Shown here: positions 59,345 through 64,000 of the stretch, piece by piece
Layout of the letters: each line of letters opens with the position of its first letter
Position numbering within the stretch: position 1 is the stretch's first letter
DNA from: Sanguibacter keddieii DSM 10542
GTDB taxonomy: Bacteria; Actinomycetota; Actinomycetes; Actinomycetales; Cellulomonadaceae
Direction of reading: 5' to 3'
DNA length: 64,000 bases
Assembly (NCBI RefSeq): GCF_000024925.1
Contig: NC_013521.1
Span: 1,178,001 to 1,242,000, forward strand
Program-made: the position numbers and the translations under genes
Notes under the pieces: generated by a model
The model's database searches: none
What the model saw: the letters and a program-made list of their open reading frames with translations, nothing else
Told to the model about the DNA's origin: nothing

Positions 59345-60852
59345 TGAGCCACTCTGCCCACGTCGACCTGGTCGACTACGACGAGGCCGTCGCACGCTTC
59401 GACCCCGTCATCGGCATCGAGGTCCACGTCGAGCTCGGCACCAAGACCAAGATGTTCTGCGCGGCCGAGGTCGAGTTCGGTGGTGCGCCGAACACGCAGA
59501 CCACCCCTGTCTCGCTCGGCCTGCCGGGTGCGCTGCCCGTGGTCAACGGCAAGGCCGTCGAGTCGGCCATCAAGATCGGCCTCGCGCTCAACTGCTCGAT
59601 CGCCGAGTCCTGCCGCTTCGCGCGGAAGAACTACTTCTACCCGGACGTCCCCAAGAACTTCCAGACGTCCCAGTACGACGAGCCCATCGCCTTCGACGGG
59701 TACCTCGACGTGGAGCTCGACGACGGCTCGATCTTCCGGGTCGAGATCGAGCGCGCCCACATGGAGGAGGACGCCGGCAAGAACACCCACGTCGGCGGCA
59801 GCACCGGGCGCATCCACGGGGCGGACCACTCGCTGGTCGACTACAACCGTGCCGGGATCCCCCTCGTCGAGATCGTCACCCGTCCGATCACCGGCGCCGG
59901 CACCCGCGCCCCCGAGGTCGCGCGGGCCTACGTCCAGACGTTGCGCGACATCTTCCGGGCGCTCGACGTCTCCGAGGCCCGCATGGAGCGCGGCAACGTC
60001 CGCGCCGACGTGAACCTCTCCCTGCGCGCGACCCCCGAGTCGCCGCTCGGCACCCGCACCGAGACCAAGAACGTCAACTCGTTCCGGTCCATCGAGCGCG
60101 CGGTGCGCTACGAGGTCTCCCGCCAGGCTGCGGTGCTCGACGCCGGGAAGACCGTCACGCAGGAGACGCGGCACTGGCACGAGGACACCTCGACCACGAC
60201 GGCCGGACGTGTGAAGTCCGACGCCGAGGACTACCGGTACTTCCCCGAGCCCGACCTGGTCCCGGTCGAGCCGAGCCGCGCCTGGGTCGAGGAGATCCGC
60301 GCGACCCTCCCGGAGATGCCGGCCGACCGCCGTCGTCGTCTGCAGGGGGACTGGGGCTTCTCCGACCCGGAGATGCGCGACGTCGTGAACGCCGGCGCGG
60401 TCGAGCTCATCGAGACGACCATCGCGGCAGGCGCCAGCCCCGCGGCAGCCCGCAAGTGGTGGATGGGCGAGCTCGCCCGTGCCGCCAAGACCACCGAGGT
60501 CGAGCTCGCCGACCTCCCGGTCACCCCGGAGCAGATCGGTCAGCTGCAGTCGCTCGTCGACTCGGGGCGCATCAACGACAAGATGGCCCGCCAGGTCCTC
60601 GAGGGCGTGCTCGCCGGCGAGGGGTCGCCGGAGGAGGTCGTCGTGGCCCGCGGTCTCGAGATCGTCTCCGACGACGGCCCCCTGCTCGAGGCCATCGACA
60701 CCGTCCTGGCCGCGCAGCCGGACATCGTCGAGAAGATCCGCTCGGGGAACCTCGGGCCGATCGGCGCCGTCATCGGTGCGGTCATGAAGGCCACCCGCGG
60801 GCAGGCCGACGCGGCCCGCGTCCGCGAGCTGGTCGTCGAGCGCATCGGCTGA
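59344..60852 (+). CDS. gatB: Asp-tRNA(Asn)/Glu-tRNA(Gln) amidotransferase subunit B
   Basis: The 502-residue subunit activates and amidates Glu-tRNA(Gln) or Asp-tRNA(Asn). It has [21 protein letters not shown], the Zn-region [44 protein letters not shown] and a C-terminal tRNA-binding helical tail (YqeY-like, about 355-502). Start overlaps the gatA stop (TGATG). A strong hairpin follows, closing the operon. The presence of gatCAB suggests that tRNA(Gln) is made indirectly. Confidence 0.97.
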   Translation: MSHSAHVDLVDYDEAVARFDPVIGIEVHVELGTKTKMFCAAEVEFGGAPNTQTTPVSLGLPGALPVVNGKAVESAIKIGLALNCSIAESCRFARKNYFYPDVPKNFQTSQYDEPIAFDGYLDVELDDGSIFRVEIERAHMEEDAGKNTHVGGSTGRIHGADHSLVDYNRAGIPLVEIVTRPITGAGTRAPEVARAYVQTLRDIFRALDVSEARMERGNVRADVNLSLRATPESPLGTRTETKNVNSFRSIERAVRYEVSRQAAVLDAGKTVTQETRHWHEDTSTTTAGRVKSDAEDYRYFPEPDLVPVEPSRAWVEEIRATLPEMPADRRRRLQGDWGFSDPEMRDVVNAGAVELIETTIAAGASPAAARKWWMGELARAAKTTEVELADLPVTPEQIGQLQSLVDSGRINDKMARQVLEGVLAGEGSPEEVVVARGLEIVSDDGPLLEAIDTVLAAQPDIVEKIRSGNLGPIGAVIGAVMKATRGQADAARVRELVVERIG

Positions 60853-60894
60853 CACCTCGGGCGCCGGGAGACCAGCGCCCGACCAGCACGTCCC

Positions 60895-60934
60895 GCGGGG
60901 CGGGTACGGCGGACCACCGTCGTACCCGCCCCGC
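60895..60934 (+). terminator. Terminator of gatCAB
   Basis: A perfect 14-bp stem (60895-60908 with 60921-60934) continues inward as four more pairs around an ACCA loop, about 40 nt after gatB and 46 nt before the next gene. Confidence 0.8.
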
Positions 60935-60979
60935 CTCGCTCCACACCCCGCACGAGTACCAGCACGACGAGGAGAGACC

Positions 60980-61576
60980 ATGACACGCGGACCGGTGCTC
61001 ACCGGCGAGATCGCCCGGCTCAGGCCTGTCGAGGCGACCGATGCCGAACGGATGTGGGAGTCGCTCCAGGACCCGGAGGCCATGCGCCTCACCGGGACCA
61101 CGGCAGACTTCGACCGCGCTCAGGTCGAGGAGTGGGCGCGCACCGTGAGCGACCGCCCCGGCCGCTACGACTGGGCGGTCACACCGGCGCTCGAGCGGGA
61201 CGGGCAGCTGGTGAGCGACGAGATGATCGGCGAGATCGTCCTCAACGAGATCGACGAGGACACCCGCTGCGCGAACCTCAGGCTCGCCCAGCTGCCCGAC
61301 TACCGCGGTCGTGGCTACGGCCGTGACGCCATCGACCAGGTCCTGCGCTACGCCTTCGACGGCGACGGCCAGGGCGACGACGGCCCGCGCCTGCACCGCG
61401 TCCAGCTCGACGTCCTGGCGATCAACCCGCGCGCCCGCGCGCTCTACGAGTCTCTCGGCTTCGTCCTGGAGGGCCGCCAGCGGGACGCCGCGCTCGACGG
61501 CGACTCCTACTGCGACGTCTTCCTCATGGCCGTCCTCGAGGACGACTACAGGTCCCGCGACACCGAGCAGCGCTGA
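60980..61576 (+). CDS. GNAT family N-acetyltransferase (RimJ/RimL-like)
   Basis: The 198-residue protein starts TGEIARLRPVEATDAERMWE and has the acetyl-CoA loop YRGRGYGRDAIDQVLRYAF (about 110-128) and LYESLGFVLEGRQRDAAL, the typical end of RimJ/RimL-like and spermidine-type GNATs. It may acetylate a protein N-terminus or a small amine; nothing specific can be said. GAGGAGAGA lies before ATG at 60980. Its 3' end and the following 30 nt are built from three 14-nt repeats. Confidence 0.9.
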   Translation: MTRGPVLTGEIARLRPVEATDAERMWESLQDPEAMRLTGTTADFDRAQVEEWARTVSDRPGRYDWAVTPALERDGQLVSDEMIGEIVLNEIDEDTRCANLRLAQLPDYRGRGYGRDAIDQVLRYAFDGDGQGDDGPRLHRVQLDVLAINPRARALYESLGFVLEGRQRDAALDGDSYCDVFLMAVLEDDYRSRDTEQR

Positions 61577-61609
61577 CCGACCAGCGCTGACCGACCAGCT
61601 CTGACCGAG
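61568..61609. repeat. Three 14-bp tandem repeats across a stop codon
   Basis: The unit CAGCGCTGACCGAC starts at about 61568 and 61582; a third, diverged copy (CAGCTCTGACCGAG) starts at 61596. The first copy contains the GNAT stop codon. It looks like a small duplication rather than a binding site array. Confidence 0.7.
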
Positions 61610-61629
61610 CCTGCCGAGGCGCCGGCAGG
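61610..61629 (+). terminator. Short hairpin after the GNAT gene
   Basis: CCTGCCG (61610-61616) pairs with CGGCAGG (61623-61629) around a 6-nt loop. Confidence 0.45.
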
Positions 61630-61701
61630 GTCTTGACGGCGAGGGGCGTGCGGTGGTGACCATGGGACACCACCGCACAGCCGCCGAGCACGGAGCCTGC
61701 C

Positions 61702-62175
61702 ATGTCGATCACCCTGGACCGGACCGTCGTCCCCGCCATGACCGTCGTCGCGCTGCGCGGCACCGTCCCGACCTACGCCGACGAGGTGCAGCTCTGGGAG
61801 CGGATGATGCCTCTCCTCGAGGCCCAGGCGATCACCCCGTCCGGTCCGGGCGGTGTCATCGAGCACGACGACGAGTACACCCCGCACGACGTCGAACTGT
61901 CGATCTTCGTGCCCGTCGCACCCGGCACCCTGGCCGTGCCCCCGCTCGAGGTGCTCGAGCTGCCGAGCCGTGACTGCCTCGTCGCGCGGGTGCTGGGCTC
62001 GTACGACCAGATCACCGAGGCGCACCGTCGCATCGACGAGCGGGTCGCCGCGGAGCACCTGACCTTCGCCACGGGGGAAGCGGTCGAGCGCAAGGCCTTC
62101 AACCTCTACCTGAGGACCCCCGACCAGGTGGGCGAGCAGGACCTCGTCACCGAGGTCTGCGAGCCTCTCGCCTGA
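61702..62175 (+). CDS. GyrI-like / AraC effector-binding domain protein
   Basis: The 157-residue protein is a single SOUL/GyrI-like small-molecule-binding domain: MTVVALRGTVPTYADEVQLW, VELSIFVPVAP, CLVARVLGSYDQITEAHRRI and AFNLYLRTPDQV. Such domains bind lipophilic or cationic compounds, either in regulators such as BmrR and Rob or as stand-alone proteins that sequester or hydrolyse toxic molecules. There is no DNA-binding domain. GGAGCC lies upstream of ATG at 61702. It is followed after 58 nt by the convergent photolyase without a clear hairpin. Confidence 0.82.
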   Translation: MSITLDRTVVPAMTVVALRGTVPTYADEVQLWERMMPLLEAQAITPSGPGGVIEHDDEYTPHDVELSIFVPVAPGTLAVPPLEVLELPSRDCLVARVLGSYDQITEAHRRIDERVAAEHLTFATGEAVERKAFNLYLRTPDQVGEQDLVTEVCEPLA

Positions 62176-62233
62176 TGCGGCCCCGGAGGACGCCCGGGAG
62201 CACGCCCGACCGCCGCGGCAGGGCAGACCGCGC

Positions 62234-63586
62234 TCAGCCGTCCTTGAAGCGCGCGTAGGCGTCGAGGGACTCCTTGCGCTCGCGCCCGTGGTCGACCAGC
62301 TGGTCGGGGTAGTCCTCGGGCGGCGTCGGCAGCTTCCAGGGTTCGTGGACCGCCTTGCCCGGGATCCCGCGCAGCTCGGGGACCCACCGGCGGACGTACT
62401 CGCCGTCCGGGTCGAACTTCAGGCCCTGCGTCACGGGGTTGAAGATGCGGAAGTACGGGGAGGCGTCCAGCCCCGTCCCGGCGACCCACTGCCAGTTGAG
62501 CTGGTTCTGGGAGCGGTCGGCGTCGAGCAGGTGCTGCATGAAGTGCCGAGCGCCGCGCTGCCACGGGATGTGGAGGTCCTTGACGAGGAACGACCCCACG
62601 AGCATGCGGACCCGGCCGTGCATCCACCCCTCGGCGAGCAGCTGGCGCATGCCGGCGTCGACCATCGGGTACCCGGTGCGGCCCTCCGTCCACGCCTCGA
62701 ACCAGCGGTCGGCCTGCGAGCGCGGCGTCCACGCGTCGTCGGGCATGACCTCGCGGATCGAGAGCGTCGCGGCCTCGGGGGAGTGGAACAGGACGTCGGC
62801 GTGGAACTCGCGCCACGCGAGCTCGGAGCGGAAGCTCGCGGCTCCCTCGTCCCGGAGGTTCTTGAGGTCGGCGAGCAGGGTGCGGGGGTGGATCTCGCCC
62901 CACTTGAGCGGGACGGACAGCCGGGAGGTGAGGTCGAGGTCGGGTCGGTTGCGGTCGTCGTCGTAGCCGGCGACGTCCTCGAGGAACTCGTGCCAGCGTT
63001 CGAGGGCCGCCTCCTCGCCCGCAGGGCGCAGCGGCTCGCCGTCGGCCTCCGGGAGGTCCTCCGACGGCAGCTCTGCCCAGTCGACCTCGCCCGGGTCCTG
63101 CGCGGGGCCGCACCACCCGTGGTCGAGCCACGCGGTGCGGAACGGGGTGAACACCCGGTAGGGCGTGCCGGTGCGGGTGAGGACGCGTCCGGGGGAGACG
63201 GCGTAGGCGGACCCGGTGCGGCGCAGCTCGACGTCGTCCTCGGCGAGCGCCGTCTCGACCTCCTCGTCGCGAGCACGGCCGAAGGGCTCGAAGGACTCGG
63301 CGACGTGCACGGTGCGCGCCCCGACCTCGCGGGCCACGGCGGGCAGGACCTCGGTCGGGGCACCGCGGCGGACCACGAGCCTGCCGCCCATGCTCTCGTC
63401 GAGGGCGCGCAGGCTGGCGAGCAGGTAGTCGCGTCGGGGCGACCCGGACGGTCCCCAGAGGCGGTCGTCGAGGACGAACAGGCCGACGACCTGCGAGCCG
63501 TCGGCCTGGGCCTGCTCCCACGCGCTGTTGAGCGCAGGGTTGTCGGCCAGCCGGAGGTCGCGTCGGAACCAGTGGATCGTGGTCAT
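62234..63586 (-). CDS. phrB: Deoxyribodipyrimidine photolyase (class I CPD photolyase)
   Basis: The 450-residue flavoenzyme repairs cyclobutane pyrimidine dimers with light. The N-terminal antenna domain (IHWFRRDLRLADNPAL, about 1-130) precedes the FAD-binding helical domain with LAWREFHADVLFHSP, GYPMVDAGMRQLLAEGWMHGR (split at MRQL), RMLVGSFLVKDL, WQRGARHFMQHLLDAD and SPYFRIFNPVTQ. These residues include the FAD-binding ones. ATG at 63586 has TAGGGT 6 nt upstream on this strand, so a leaderless transcript is likely. A cryptochrome is less likely because the FAD and DNA loops are typical of CPD photolyases. Confidence 0.93.
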   Translation of the reverse strand: MTTIHWFRRDLRLADNPALNSAWEQAQADGSQVVGLFVLDDRLWGPSGSPRRDYLLASLRALDESMGGRLVVRRGAPTEVLPAVAREVGARTVHVAESFEPFGRARDEEVETALAEDDVELRRTGSAYAVSPGRVLTRTGTPYRVFTPFRTAWLDHGWCGPAQDPGEVDWAELPSEDLPEADGEPLRPAGEEAALERWHEFLEDVAGYDDDRNRPDLDLTSRLSVPLKWGEIHPRTLLADLKNLRDEGAASFRSELAWREFHADVLFHSPEAATLSIREVMPDDAWTPRSQADRWFEAWTEGRTGYPMVDAGMRQLLAEGWMHGRVRMLVGSFLVKDLHIPWQRGARHFMQHLLDADRSQNQLNWQWVAGTGLDASPYFRIFNPVTQGLKFDPDGEYVRRWVPELRGIPGKAVHEPWKLPTPPEDYPDQLVDHGRERKESLDAYARFKDG

Positions 63587-63592
63587 CGGGCC

Positions 63593-63598
63593 ACCCTA
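63593..63598 (-). promoter_or_regulatory. -10 box of a possible leaderless photolyase promoter
   Basis: TAGGGT, then GGCCCG, then ATG on the minus strand, almost identical to the prolyl oligopeptidase start region at 41123-41137. Confidence 0.5.
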
Positions 63599-63664
63599 GT
63601 GCGGCGCCGGTCGGTCGGCAGGCCGGGAGGGGAGGGGGCCGGACCCGGCCGCGCCCCCACGCAG

Positions 63665-63698
63665 GGAAGGCCCCGTCGCTGTGGCGACGGGGCCTTCC
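63665..63698 (-). terminator. Terminator of the DoxX-like gene
   Basis: Perfect 15-bp arms 63665-63679 and 63684-63698 with a TGTG loop lie 52 nt after the stop codon of the minus-strand DoxX-like gene. Confidence 0.8.
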
Positions 63699-63749
63699 GA
63701 GGTGCCCTGCGAGTCTGGGTGCGGCTCGCGGGAGATGGTGACGCTGGTG

Positions 63750-64000
63750 TCAGCGGAGCCAGCCGTACTGCTTGACGACCGGCAGGTTGGCCCACCACTT
63801 GCCGAGGCCCCAGGTGTCACCGGCCAGCGTGTAGGCGACGACGATCAGGACGAGGGCGTAGATGATGTGGTAGTCCATGAACGGGTTGGTGCCAGCCTCC
63901 ATGGGCCACTCGGCGACCCACATGAGGAACATGATGAGCGAGCCGGCGACCGCTGCGACGCGGACTCCCATGCCGAGCATCACCGCGAGACCCACGGCCA
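63750..64000 (-). CDS. DoxX-family membrane protein (3' part; 5' end beyond window)
   Basis: Only the C-terminal ~83 residues are present; the frame stays open to the window edge. Two hydrophobic segments are seen (VRVAAVAGSLIMFLMWVAEW and IIYALVLIVVAYTLAG), then DTWGLGKWWANLP. NPFMDYHIIYALVLI and AGDTWGLGKWW match the end of DoxX/DoxD-type proteins related to the large subunit of thiosulfate:quinone oxidoreductase. The electron donor is unknown, and many such proteins have other roles. The upstream part is needed to settle it. Confidence 0.8.
   Translation of the reverse strand, partial: AVGLAVMLGMGVRVAAVAGSLIMFLMWVAEWPMEAGTNPFMDYHIIYALVLIVVAYTLAGDTWGLGKWWANLPVVKQYGWLR

Overview
The window is GC-rich DNA (roughly 70 % by eye) with many GTG/TTG starts, stop-start overlaps and a 16S-23S-5S operon that has no tRNA in its spacer. 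This fits a Gram-positive actinobacterium. The 16S text and gene set look like Micrococcales, Cellulomonas/Sanguibacter-like; the genus is a guess from memory, not a search result. I see no transposase, integrase, prophage or CRISPR array, so this is chromosomal backbone with one accessory-looking sugar cassette.

Layout. 1-3.4 kb: the end of a GH2 beta-mannosidase and a GH1 beta-glucosidase with a LacI-type operator. 3.4-8.1 kb: class Ib ribonucleotide reductase genes nrdH-nrdI-nrdE and, behind two strong hairpins, nrdF; the upstream region carries paired NrdR-like boxes and several DnaA-box-like motifs. 8.2-17.6 kb: a phosphoribosyltransferase, an FKBP lipoprotein, a small zinc-ribbon protein, an alpha/beta hydrolase, a DivIVA-like coiled-coil protein with 11-residue repeats, an uncharacterised membrane protein/lipoprotein pair and a YbbN-like protein without a CxxC. 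17.7-32.0 kb: alpha-glucan metabolism. glgE-treS-mak-glgB (minus strand) convert trehalose to maltose, maltose-1-phosphate and branched alpha-glucan; divergent glgP and, further on, glgX degrade glucan.

32.1-43.9 kb: etfB-etfA, cysteine desulfurase-mnmA-MetE-like gene-MFS transporter (chained overlaps), a prolyl oligopeptidase and ligA. From memory, etfBA / desulfurase / mnmA / MetE-like / ligA / gatCAB follow the same order in Mycobacterium, so this is conserved actinobacterial synteny. Here it is interrupted between ligA and gatC by a 43.9-51.4 kb sugar cassette (ROK repressor, RbsABC-type importer, Gfo/Idh/MocA dehydrogenase, TIM-barrel isomerase/lyase-like protein) and by the rRNA operon (51.4-57.4 kb). 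gatC-gatA-gatB (57.5-60.9 kb), a GNAT, a GyrI-like protein, a photolyase and the end of a DoxX-type membrane protein finish the window.

Most notable: the sugar cassette, whose enzyme pair resembles oxidative 3-keto-glycoside (levoglucosan-type) pathways and whose substrate is unknown; very long perfect palindromes between genes, three of which look related; at least ten candidate leaderless promoters (TANNNT 6-8 nt before the start codon); DnaA-like boxes upstream of the nrd operon; and a MetE-like protein that seems to have lost its zinc cysteines.
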